This document shows positions 1-8,054 of a DNA stretch of 17,203 bases, in pieces. Location: contig DHHZ01000073.1 in assembly GCA_002403515.1 (NCBI GenBank), positions 1,920-19,122 of the forward strand. The letters run 5' to 3'. Below the pieces are notes generated by a model that was given only the letters and a program-made list of their open reading frames with translations, did no database searches and was not told the origin of the DNA. The translations under genes were made by a program, and so were the position numbers. Each line of letters begins with the position of its first letter. The stretch's first letter is position 1. Source of the DNA: Legionellales bacterium UBA4759. GTDB taxonomy: Bacteria; Pseudomonadota; Gammaproteobacteria; Legionellales; Legionellaceae.

Positions 1-3000
1 TGTTTTTCTTCAATAGTTTGAGCGCTATGAAATTGTTTAAGATAAATAGCCAAGCTTGTGGTAAATCTATCTAAATTCATGGCCATGTTGAGGCAATCAA
101 AACGAGTTTTTTCATCACTGACTTTATCATGTAATGCCAATAGGCGTTTTGATTCTGATTTTAACTCTGCCAAATGAAATACTTGTTGAAGGTGTTTATC
201 TGAGGCGATGGCGTCTTTAAGTTCTTGAGACTTTTGGGTTAAGGGCGCGAAAAAATTAAAATAACTCGGTGTTAAGGATTTTATTAATCGTTGAAAAGAT
301 GCATGGTCTTTATCGTTAAGAATAAATTGTTCCAATAGATTTAATAATTTTAAAGATTCTTCAGTTTTTGTGATTTGAACAGCAGGAACATCGATACTTA
401 AATGATTAAAAATTCTTTGATAGGTATCTGGCGGTAAATATTTATAACATCTTTCCAATAATTTATTTTGCCATTCGAGAGGGAATTGTTGAAAGATATT
501 TTTGAATCTTAGAGAATTTTCTGCCATCCAGCGTGGCGTGATGACCCTTAAAATAGAAAGGATGTTATATTTATCTTTTATTTCATTAAATGGAGCTTCT
601 TTGGGCCAGCTGATGTTTTTTAATTCTCGTTCTTGTATTAAGTTTTTCTCTAAAATCACGATGGCATTTAAAAGCCGCGCATCCAAATCTTTGTGTTGTC
701 TTTTAATGAGTTGGATTTGTTTGAGGTATTGGTTAATATCTTCAGGGATGATGCCTTTTTCTTTTTGATACATCTTGGAGAGTTGTTCTATTTTAGCAAT
801 GGCTGCTTTAGTTTTTAGACTTTGTTGAGCTGGTCTCCATGCATTCAATTTCAAAAAACTCATGACTATGGGATTTACTCCAAATTTTAATTGATCTAAT
901 TGCTGGTTTTTGAGTAATTGGTGTTGAGCATGTGGTGGAAGCAAAGAGATGCCTTTAAGAAGCTCATGAGTTATCAAATTTTCTTTCACCAAATCATCTA
1001 AGCAACGGGGGTGAGGTAATTGATTATATTCTGGGTATTCCTTTAAGTTTTCTAATTCATAAAGAATTAATCCAGCAGATTCCGGATTACCAGTCGCTGC
1101 AATTCTTAGAATATTAGCAGTACTTATAGTTTGATGAGAAAGTATTGAAATTTTTTGTTCTGGTGTAAGAACTTGCATAGTCTTGAGTATGAACTCAAGC
1201 GAAAGAGTGCAATTAGAGGCAGCCATCATCAAGATATTAAAGCCATTAAGTGTCCTACTTTGTGACAATATTTGAAAGATTTGATCTGCTGGAAATGTTT
1301 GCATGGCTTTGATAATAGGTACAACGGCTTGTGGCTGTTTTTCGATTGCAAGTATTATTGCTCTTTGGCCATCTTGATTAGTTGTTAACAATATTTCAAG
1401 CTTTTGTGTGTTTGTAAAATTTTGTATGACCTGAAGAATGGGTTCAATGGCTTGTGGCTGTTTTTCGATTGCAAGCATGAGTGCGTTTTGGCCAAGTTTA
1501 TTGCCATTAGGTGTCCTAGTTTGTGACAATATTTGAAATTTTTCATCTGGAGTTAGTTCTTGCATGGCATCAAGAATAGGTTTAACAGCTTGCGGATTGG
1601 ATCCAGCAGCAAGCATCAAGGCGTTTTCGCCCCATCTACCAGTTTGTGACAATATTGTAAATTTTTGTTCTAGGGTAAACTCTCCCATGGCTTTGAGAAT
1701 AGGTTCAACAGCTTGAGGCTTGAAAAAAGCAGCATGTATTAGAGCGTTATCGCCATAAAGATTAGTTTGTGAGAATATTTGAAATTTTTGTTCTAGGGTA
1801 AACTCTTCCATGGCTTTGAGAATAGGTTCAACGGGTTGAGGTTGAGTGTGGTTTATGATTGCAAGTACCAAGGCGTTAGGGTCTTGTGACAATATTTGAA
1901 ATTTTTGTTCTAGGCTAAACTCTTTCATGGCTTTGAGAATAGGTTCAACGGCTTGACGGTGGTTTATGATTGCAAGTACCAAGGCTCGTGACAATATTTG
2001 TAAGATTTTATCTGCTGGAAATGTTTGCATGGCTTTGAGAATTGGTTCAACGGCTTGAGGTTGATATTTGGCCGCAAGTATCAAGGCGTTAGCGCCATCT
2101 ATATAAGTTTGTGACAATATTTGTAAGATTTGATCTGCTGGAAATGTTTGCATGGCTTTGAGAATTGGTTCAACGGCTTTAGGGTTGTTTATGATCGCAA
2201 GTACTAAGGCGTTAGCGCCAAAATGATTGGTTTTTGACAATATTTGAAAGATTTGATCTGCTGGAAGTGTTTGCATGGCTTTGAGAATTGGTTCAACGGC
2301 TTCAGGGTGGTATTGAGCAGCTATCATTAGGGCGTTATCGCTATTATGATTAGTTTTTGACAATATTTGAAAGATTTGATCTGCTGTAAGTGTTTGCATA
2401 GTTTTGAGAATAGATTCAACGGCTTCAGGGTCTTGAGCACCTATCATTAGGGCGTTATCGCCATCTTTGTCAGTTTGTGACAATATTTGAAAGATTTGGT
2501 CTGGGGTAAACTCTTCCATGGCTTTGAGAATAGATTCAACGGCTTGAGGGTGATATTGAGCAGCAATCATTAGGGCGTTAGTCCCATCTTTTACAGTTTG
2601 TGATAATATTTGAAATTTATGTTCTTGAGTAAGCACTTCGATAGCTTCAAGATTGGCATTAATGTCCTTCTCTGGTTGATGTTTGGCTGCAAACATCAAT
2701 AAATTGTGGCCAAGAAACTTTCTATCTATTATTTCAAATATACTTTGTTCATTGAAATTTTTAAGCAATGGTAAAATTAAGCTTTTAGCTTCTGGAATGT
2801 CCCTACTTAGTAGTATAGAGTACAGTAAAGTTTGTTCTTTAAAATTAGGCTTAAGTAATATTTCTTCTTGTCTTGCTCGGTCTAATTGTGAAATGCGTGT
2901 TGCTAATTTTGAAATAATTGAGCTTAAATTTCTTTCCTGTAATGCATTGAATAAATCTAATATGTTTGGTGGAGATGAGACATTATCAGGTTTGACTCCC

Positions 3001-5825
3001 CCTAGAATTTGACAAAAATTTACGAAGACTTGCTTACGATCGATTGCAGAATCTTGAATGAACAAATCAAAGACCGAATCGCTAATACTTTCTATGAGCG
3101 TTTCATGGATAGAAAAATCATAATCAGATACTGCTAAATTGTGAAGTATAGATTCAATATTAATATCTAAATTTCTCATCAATGAAATGATCATCTCAAC
3201 TCGGATGTGATTGAGTCTATGCTTAACTATAAGGCCCAAAACTTGCTTATCATCTCTATTTCTTTGGTTGATTATTGTCAATTGCTCTTGAGGCGAAAAT
3301 TCCTTAATCATTTCTAGGATTGGCTCAATAGCACTAGGACAATATTTTGCGGCAAGCATTAATATATTGTTACTATGAGTATCAAGTTTTTTTAGCATTT
3401 CAAAAACATGCGGTTTTTCCATGCGTTTAAGTAGCGATATCATTGGGTCTACTGAATCAGCACTTTGAAAGAAAATGCTCAGCAACGATTCACCTTCAGC
3501 ATTGCTTTGAAATAATAGCTCTAATTGTTGAGCTGGTTCTAGGTCTAACATACGTGTTGCAAGCTTTGAAAGGCTAAATTCTTGATTATTTGCTAGCAGT
3601 GCCTTTAATAAATCTAATATCTGAGGTGGGGATGACACGCTCAAGGGCTTTCTGCCACCTAGAATTTTACAAAAATGGTCAAAAATCCTATCAGCATCTG
3701 TAGGTGTTCCTTGAATAAATAAATCAAAGACCGAATCGGTAATAGTTTCTATAAGCGGTTGATTCAAAGAAAAATTCCGATTGGATTTTGCTAATTCGTT
3801 AAGAATATTTGCAACATTGATATTCAATGTTTTCATGGATGAAACCATAGGTTCAATAGCATCTGGCCAATAGAGGACTGTAAGTCCCAAGGCATTCATG
3901 TTGTCTTTGTTGGTTTGGTTGAATAATATTAACTTTTCTTCGCGTGAAAATCTTTCCATAATCTCTAAAGTTAAGATAAGAGATTTAGAGTTTAATTTTG
4001 TGGCATGCATTAATATATTGTTACCATTAGTATCAAGTTTTTTTAATATTTCAAAAATTTGAGTTTTATCCACAGACCCTATTAATGATAAAATTTCTGT
4101 TGGCTTAAAAAGATCACTCATGAATAATAATCCTTCTAATAGAGTAGGTCCTTCAGAACTTCTTTGCAGAAGAATTGCAGATTGTTTTGCAGGGGGTAGT
4201 TTTGCAATGATTGATAAACATTTTTGAACGTTGAATTGCTTATTGTTATAAAGAAAAGCTATGATAATATCCAATAGTATTGGCGGTTTTGAAATGCTAT
4301 CAGGTCTTTTTCCACCGATTATTTTGCAAAAATTATTATAGGCTTGACTTGGATTTTCTAAAGAATTTTCGATACAAGCATGAATTAATGCTTCAGCAAT
4401 ATTTTCAATTTGAGCTGAATATTTTTTTAAATTAACGTTTTGATTGGCTAGTTTTTCAAGTAAAGACTCTAATGGGATATCTAGTTTATCAGTGTCACTC
4501 ACCGATGGATTTTGTGCAGGTACCTCATTGGGATGTGAATCAATAAAATCTAATTTATTTAATCTTAAGGTCTTGGAGAGTTCTTTTTCAGGAACCAACA
4601 AGGTGATGTCCGTGCAAATGGAGCCTTGGTGGGACACAAAGATTGCTTTTTCTTTAGGGGCTTCCAAGTCCAATAACATAAATTCATCCATATGGGGGCT
4701 ATCTTTCACGGTCAGATAGGTTCTGATGAATTTTTCTTTGATTTGTTGGGTGTTAAGAATAGTATCTTGGGGCAATTTAAAATAAGCGCGATGTTTTTCA
4801 ATAAAGCGACAAATATTGTTTTCAACATCTTCGCCTTTTTCTAGACTTTGTTTAATGGTTTGGGTGAGTTCATCACTTAATGCTTGATTGCCATCGAATA
4901 TTGCACCTAAGTTTACGGTTGAGAGACCATGGCTTATACAATAGATATTGATGGTGGCTAAGAAAAACTGCGTCATGATGGAGAGTTTTTCTAATTGAAC
5001 ATCAGGGACTTCTATAGAGGCTGTATAAAAAGGAGATTCTGCATAGGTGTCAAAAAAACCTTGCGCACAAGCACCCAATAAACCATCAAGTGCCTCATGT
5101 TCAGTTAAATCATCACCCAAAATATCATTAAGATATTTGATGTCTATCTTTTTCCCATCGCTTGCTGTGGTGAAATCAATTGTGGTGTGAAACAGCGTTT
5201 TCGCTTTTTCTGTGAGTGTTTGTTGTAGCTTAATTAATCGCTCATTGGCGCTGAGTATTGCATCTTTGTTTTCTAAATCAGCCGCTACAGCATCAAGAAG
5301 CTGTTGTCTGGGGCTAGGTTTGGCAAATTTTATGTTTCTTAAATGTCTTTGCAAGCTATTGAATAATAAAGATAACGGGGTGCCTGAAGAGTTGTTTTTT
5401 CGGTTAAGCGAAAATATTGGGTTTTTTACATTTGTTTGCGAGTCCTGATTCCTTGGGCGTAACAAAATTCCGTAAAGGTTGGATGGTTTTTTTAGAATCT
5501 CTTCTTGAAGAGGAATAAAACTACCTTTCTTTTTAGAGACAAGTGCAATGTAATCATTAATTTGTTGCAGTCGAGATTGTTTTTGTTGTTTAAGGGGTGA
5601 TTCATCAGGAATCAGGGATAGGTCAAATTCTAGGAAAGCTTTATAGTTTTTAAGTTCTTGTAAAGCGGTATCATTAAATTTTTTAATGGCGATATCAGTT
5701 TGACAGGTATTGTCAGTACTGATTTCCTGGCCGCCAACCAAAGGCATCAAAAGGTGAACCCTGTTGGTTTCTGGATTGATATAAATATATCGCGAAGAGG
5801 AGGGCTCAACAAATTTAAATTGCAT
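1..5825 (-). CDS. Giant ankyrin-like repeat protein, 3' end cut by window edge
   Basis: An uninterrupted reading frame runs from ATG at 5825-5823 to the left edge: 1941 codons, no stop, so the C-terminus is missing. A weak GAG ribosome site lies 6 bases before the ATG and a good promoter lies just upstream. Residues 1-458 form a mixed, mostly helical region that I do not recognise. Residues 459-1115 are three super-repeats of 219 residues. A tandem series of ankyrin-like units (about 41 residues; core GxNALMxAA then PxAVEPILxAM) runs to about residue 1575. The rest is charged and helical. No signal peptide, membrane segment or catalytic motif is visible. Ankyrin-type repeats bind proteins; in Legionella and Coxiella such proteins are often secreted effectors, so a host-directed scaffold is a reasonable inference but unproven. 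The units are longer than the canonical 33-residue ankyrin, so another helical-repeat class is possible. Confidence 0.9.
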   Translation of the reverse strand, partial: MQFKFVEPSSSRYIYINPETNRVHLLMPLVGGQEISTDNTCQTDIAIKKFNDTALQELKNYKAFLEFDLSLIPDESPLKQQKQSRLQQINDYIALVSKKKGSFIPLQEEILKKPSNLYGILLRPRNQDSQTNVKNPIFSLNRKNNSSGTPLSLLFNSLQRHLRNIKFAKPSPRQQLLDAVAADLENKDAILSANERLIKLQQTLTEKAKTLFHTTIDFTTASDGKKIDIKYLNDILGDDLTEHEALDGLLGACAQGFFDTYAESPFYTASIEVPDVQLEKLSIMTQFFLATINIYCISHGLSTVNLGAIFDGNQALSDELTQTIKQSLEKGEDVENNICRFIEKHRAYFKLPQDTILNTQQIKEKFIRTYLTVKDSPHMDEFMLLDLEAPKEKAIFVSHQGSICTDITLLVPEKELSKTLRLNKLDFIDSHPNEVPAQNPSVSDTDKLDIPLESLLEKLANQNVNLKKYSAQIENIAEALIHACIENSLENPSQAYNNFCKIIGGKRPDSISKPPILLDIIIAFLYNNKQFNVQKCLSIIAKLPPAKQSAILLQRSSEGPTLLEGLLFMSDLFKPTEILSLIGSVDKTQIFEILKKLDTNGNNILMHATKLNSKSLILTLEIMERFSREEKLILFNQTNKDNMNALGLTVLYWPDAIEPMVSSMKTLNINVANILNELAKSNRNFSLNQPLIETITDSVFDLFIQGTPTDADRIFDHFCKILGGRKPLSVSSPPQILDLLKALLANNQEFSLSKLATRMLDLEPAQQLELLFQSNAEGESLLSIFFQSADSVDPMISLLKRMEKPHVFEMLKKLDTHSNNILMLAAKYCPSAIEPILEMIKEFSPQEQLTIINQRNRDDKQVLGLIVKHRLNHIRVEMIISLMRNLDINIESILHNLAVSDYDFSIHETLIESISDSVFDLFIQDSAIDRKQVFVNFCQILGGVKPDNVSSPPNILDLFNALQERNLSSIISKLATRISQLDRARQEEILLKPNFKEQTLLYSILLSRDIPEAKSLILPLLKNFNEQSIFEIIDRKFLGHNLLMFAAKHQPEKDINANLEAIEVLTQEHKFQILSQTVKDGTNALMIAAQYHPQAVESILKAMEEFTPDQIFQILSQTDKDGDNALMIGAQDPEAVESILKTMQTLTADQIFQILSKTNHNSDNALMIAAQYHPEAVEPILKAMQTLPADQIFQILSKTNHFGANALVLAIINNPKAVEPILKAMQTFPADQILQILSQTYIDGANALILAAKYQPQAVEPILKAMQTFPADKILQILSRALVLAIINHRQAVEPILKAMKEFSLEQKFQILSQDPNALVLAIINHTQPQPVEPILKAMEEFTLEQKFQIFSQTNLYGDNALIHAAFFKPQAVEPILKAMGEFTLEQKFTILSQTGRWGENALMLAAGSNPQAVKPILDAMQELTPDEKFQILSQTRTPNGNKLGQNALMLAIEKQPQAIEPILQVIQNFTNTQKLEILLTTNQDGQRAIILAIEKQPQAVVPIIKAMQTFPADQIFQILSQSRTLNGFNILMMAASNCTLSLEFILKTMQVLTPEQKISILSHQTISTANILRIAATGNPESAGLILYELENLKEYPEYNQLPHPRCLDDLVKENLITHELLKGISLLPPHAQHQLLKNQQLDQLKFGVNPIVMSFLKLNAWRPAQQSLKTKAAIAKIEQLSKMYQKEKGIIPEDINQYLKQIQLIKRQHKDLDARLLNAIVILEKNLIQERELKNISWPKEAPFNEIKDKYNILSILRVITPRWMAENSLRFKNIFQQFPLEWQNKLLERCYKYLPPDTYQRIFNHLSIDVPAVQITKTEESLKLLNLLEQFILNDKDHASFQRLIKSLTPSYFNFFAPLTQKSQELKDAIASDKHLQQVFHLAELKSESKRLLALHDKVSDEKTRFDCLNMAMNLDRFTTSLAIYLKQFHSAQTIEEK
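1100..2640 (-). repeat. Tandem array of ~13 ankyrin-like units, period mostly 120-123 bp
   Basis: The codons for ILSQ mark each unit. Their positions on the plus strand are 2601, 2478, 2358, 2235, 2112, 1989, 1887, 1770, 1647, 1524, 1386, 1263 and a degenerate one at 1137. Spacings are 120 or 123 bp except 102, 117, 138 and 126; all are multiples of 3, so the frame is kept. Consensus: GxNALMxAAxxxPxAVEPIL, then a KAM helix, then QxFQILSQT. Neighbouring units near 1990-2300 are almost identical in DNA, which points to recent unit amplification. Confidence 0.92.
2481..4451 (-). repeat. Three 657-bp (219-codon) super-repeats inside the giant gene
   Basis: Equivalent landmarks recur at exactly 657 bp. 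The Leu-Ala codons that open each unit lie at 4451, 3794 and 3137. The Cys codon of the FCKI(L/I)GG motif also recurs at 657-bp steps (4327, 3670, 3013). Copies are 4451-3795, 3794-3138 and 3137-2481. Each copy holds, in order, a DSVFDLFIQ-like helix, FCxILGGxxP, PPxILDLxxAL, a helical stretch, two ankyrin-like units (LMxAAK and its follower) and an (I/V)xxIL end. Protein similarity is clear but the DNA has diverged, so the duplications are old. The last copy runs without a break into the ~41-residue array. Confidence 0.9.
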
Positions 5826-5856
5826 AATTAACTCAAATGAATTATTTATGAATAAT

Positions 5857-5886
5857 ATTATAGAGCATTGTTTAATTTGTATCCAA
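5857..5886 (-). promoter_or_regulatory. Sigma70-type promoter of the giant repeat gene
   Basis: On the minus strand, TTGGAT (5886-5881) and a perfect TATAAT (5862-5857) are separated by 18 bases. Transcription would start near 5850, giving a leader of about 25 bases before the ATG at 5825. The -35 box lies directly behind the stop of the 162-aa gene, which suggests the giant gene is transcribed independently. Confidence 0.65.
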
Positions 5887-5891
5887 TCGTT

Positions 5892-6380
5892 TTAAGGTGA
5901 TAGTTTGGGGGATGATGATGTGTTTGGATGAAAAACATGATTTTTAATAAAATCTTCAAACGTTTGTAATGTTTCAAGTTTTGAATCGAGTTTATACCTG
6001 TCGATATAAAAAAGAGATGAGCCTTTGGGTCCTGCTAATTTAATACAAGGTGTTGCTTCATTTAAAGATGCAATGGAAAGGCCCGCTCCATCTTTGTAAC
6101 AGCGCTTATAAAATTTTTTCATTTCACGAGATGTTAAAAGATGTAAGGTATTAAAATCATAAGCAGGAATATCACGAATTAAATGATGGGAATTGATATT
6201 TGCTATCACCACCAGATGACCTTTGTTTAAGGTTTGAATTTCGCCGGTGATATTTTTGTCTTTTAAAAGTTTGAGCTGTAAATTGATGTAGTCTTTTGAG
6301 TGTGGTTCGAAGCTTGTTTTGAAAAAAGTTCTGAAGTTTAGGTTTAGATTATTTTTAGTGAAACAATAAAGGCTTCTCAT
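5892..6380 (-). CDS. Hypothetical protein, 162 aa
   Basis: I do not recognise this family. The protein is soluble and basic. Its first 24 residues contain no acidic residue and are rich in Asn, Phe, Arg, Lys and Thr (MRSLYCFTKNN...). A central beta-like stretch (GHLVVIANI, about residues 54-62) is followed by a motif at residues 80-98 with H-x-L-T-x-x-E-M-K and Y-K-x-G. The same spaced residues occur in the neighbouring 466-aa protein at residues 115-133, and both proteins begin MR-x-L with Thr-Lys at residues 8-9. It may therefore be a short paralogue or remnant of that family. The ATG at 6380 has no clear Shine-Dalgarno sequence, but a good promoter precedes it. It ends in TAA 66 bases before the giant gene. 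Confidence 0.75.
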   Translation of the reverse strand: MRSLYCFTKNNLNLNFRTFFKTSFEPHSKDYINLQLKLLKDKNITGEIQTLNKGHLVVIANINSHHLIRDIPAYDFNTLHLLTSREMKKFYKRCYKDGAGLSIASLNEATPCIKLAGPKGSSLFYIDRYKLDSKLETLQTFEDFIKNHVFHPNTSSSPKLSP

Positions 6381-6419
6381 AAATTAGATTCACAAACAAA
6401 TACTGACAACATGTTTAAT

Positions 6420-6449
6420 ATTATGACTCATGGAGCTATAATAAGTCAA
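6420..6449 (-). promoter_or_regulatory. Sigma70-type promoter of the 162-aa gene
   Basis: On the minus strand, TTGACT (6449-6444) and CATAAT (6425-6420) are spaced by 18 bases; each box matches consensus at five of six positions. The predicted start, near 6413, lies about 33 bases before the ATG at 6380. The promoter sits between the stop of the 466-aa gene (6460) and this gene, arguing for separate transcription. Confidence 0.6.
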
Positions 6450-6459
6450 TACTTTTTCA

Positions 6460-7860
6460 TTATTTTTTTGGCCCATGATGGTTTTGGTATTTTGGGGCGG
6501 CATCTTTTTCAACTGGTTTTTGATTGACTTGAATTAAAAAATCTTGCCAAGTTAAATTTATCAATTTTCCATGATGATCTTTTTGTTTAACTCTCACATG
6601 ATCTTTAAATGCTCTTGAGACCATAATTTGAAGTTTCCACATGTCATGAATGGTATGCATGGCAGTATGCCTAAATTGCTCATCTAAAGTATCAAAAAAA
6701 CTTTGATCAATCTCTAAACCCAGCGCATTTGCATGATACTTTACTCTTTTTTGCCAAATATCTATTCTACCTAAGTCTCGATAATCATTGATAATGTCAC
6801 TGCCAAAAAAATTTTCGATGCCAGTATGCAAAGCTGCTAAATTTCCCTGTGGAACGATAGTTTTTAGTTTGGAGTCTGAATATGTCGGATGCTGTTTATC
6901 GACTTTATAATGTCCAGTAATTAAATGATGGTCAGTTTTAAATCCACGGGCCCCAAAAACGTTATGAGAGGGTATATCAACGGTCATTGGGGTATGATTC
7001 AGTAAATTAATCCCTTGAAAACTGATGATATCTTTTTCGGTATTGATTCTGGGGTGAAAGTGATGATCGAGACACAAAATACCGCATTTTAAACGAGAAT
7101 CTTTAATCGCATGATTGGCTTTAACCACTTCTTTAAAAAGGTCTTGTCGTATTTTTTCATCATGGGATATCATAATCCAAATCGGTCTTTTCCCCGCAAA
7201 GTCTCTAATAATCCAAAGTGCATTTTGTCCCATACCATCAATACAGATGGGTGAAAAAATATATCCTGAAGGAAGCATATAGAGCTCACCAGCCGAATGA
7301 ACTGGAATATTCTTAAAATGAGTACCGGGTATTCTTGCAAAATTAAAAACCATATTTGAGGGAATGACTAAGTCATGATTGCTTGATGTGTGAATGTGTG
7401 CTTGATGGCTTGTTTGAACAACCTTGGCTAACCTTTCATCAATCAATTTATAATGTTCTTTGCCAAATTTATAAGCATGACGAGTAATCGTTTTCATTTC
7501 ACCAAAAGTAAGATTATGACTAAGAGGTAAACGAAGCTCTTCGGTGGCCATGTCTCTTAAAAACTCTGGTAGATAATTTACATTTTGTCCCCAAGGAGCT
7601 TTATCCCATACAGGGTCAACTTTTCCAATCCAAGGTAATTGGCTTGCAAGGGTAATTCTTTGTGCATATTGAGGCTCTTTTAAGACTCGAGAGTTTAAGG
7701 CGCTTACCGCTGCAAGCCCTCCGATAATAAGGACATTGTCTTTGGGATTTGTTTCAAAGTATTCTTTTAGTGAATCGGTGTAAATTGTTCTCACCGAAGG
7801 GCCAAAGGGTGATTTTCTGAATGACTCTATAACCTTAGTAAGTGAATTTAATTGCCGCAT
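6460..7860 (-). CDS. Hypothetical protein with Rossmann-like N-terminal motif, 466 aa
   Basis: Function not recognised. Residues 43-60 (NVLIIGGLAAVSAL) resemble the beta-alpha-beta turn of FAD/NAD(P)-binding proteins, but the glycine pattern is incomplete (IIGG-L-AA rather than GxGxxG). A second beta-rich stretch (ALWIIRDFAGKRPIWIMIS, about 214-232) could belong to the same fold. Histidine is abundant, including LDHHFH near 265 and TDHHLITGH near 310. There is no signal peptide or convincing membrane helix; the C-terminus is polar and ends in GPKK. Residues 115-133 share a nine-of-nineteen ungapped match with the 162-aa neighbour. An AAGGAG lies 19 bases before the ATG, too far for a normal ribosome site; a weaker TAGG lies 9 bases before it, so the start is only moderately certain. 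It may be a degenerate flavin- or nucleotide-binding oxidoreductase, but this is weak. Confidence 0.8.
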   Translation of the reverse strand: MRQLNSLTKVIESFRKSPFGPSVRTIYTDSLKEYFETNPKDNVLIIGGLAAVSALNSRVLKEPQYAQRITLASQLPWIGKVDPVWDKAPWGQNVNYLPEFLRDMATEELRLPLSHNLTFGEMKTITRHAYKFGKEHYKLIDERLAKVVQTSHQAHIHTSSNHDLVIPSNMVFNFARIPGTHFKNIPVHSAGELYMLPSGYIFSPICIDGMGQNALWIIRDFAGKRPIWIMISHDEKIRQDLFKEVVKANHAIKDSRLKCGILCLDHHFHPRINTEKDIISFQGINLLNHTPMTVDIPSHNVFGARGFKTDHHLITGHYKVDKQHPTYSDSKLKTIVPQGNLAALHTGIENFFGSDIINDYRDLGRIDIWQKRVKYHANALGLEIDQSFFDTLDEQFRHTAMHTIHDMWKLQIMVSRAFKDHVRVKQKDHHGKLINLTWQDFLIQVNQKPVEKDAAPKYQNHHGPKK

Positions 7861-8054
7861 ATTAATTTGCCTAAAATATCTCCTTAATATAATTGTAGTA
7901 CATAATGTTTATTATTTTTTATCATTGAGAAGCATGAGTAGAATTCTTCTTTTAAAGCTTTAGGCCAAATAAATGAAATTATTATCAGTAAAATGATTCG
8001 AATGAGGAAAATATGTTAGTATAGTCACGTTTTTAATGACTTTGAGAAAATAAA

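Noticed and set aside
1100..2640. Possible CRISPR array or non-coding satellite
   Set aside because: The period is about 120 bp, there are no short repeats with unique spacers, and all length changes are multiples of three within an open reading frame; the repeat is coding.
502..5448. Four plus-strand open frames of 78-109 codons (502-768, 2683-3012, 4444-4719, 5212-5448)
   Set aside because: All lie inside the giant minus-strand gene, have no ribosome sites and encode low-complexity Ser/Leu/Cys-rich peptides; they are antisense shadows.
7861..8054. Regulatory RNA or riboswitch between the 466-aa gene and ppiB
   Set aside because: A/T-rich divergent gap with no stable stem or conserved leader pattern; only a weak -10-like TATAGT at 8020-8025 was seen.
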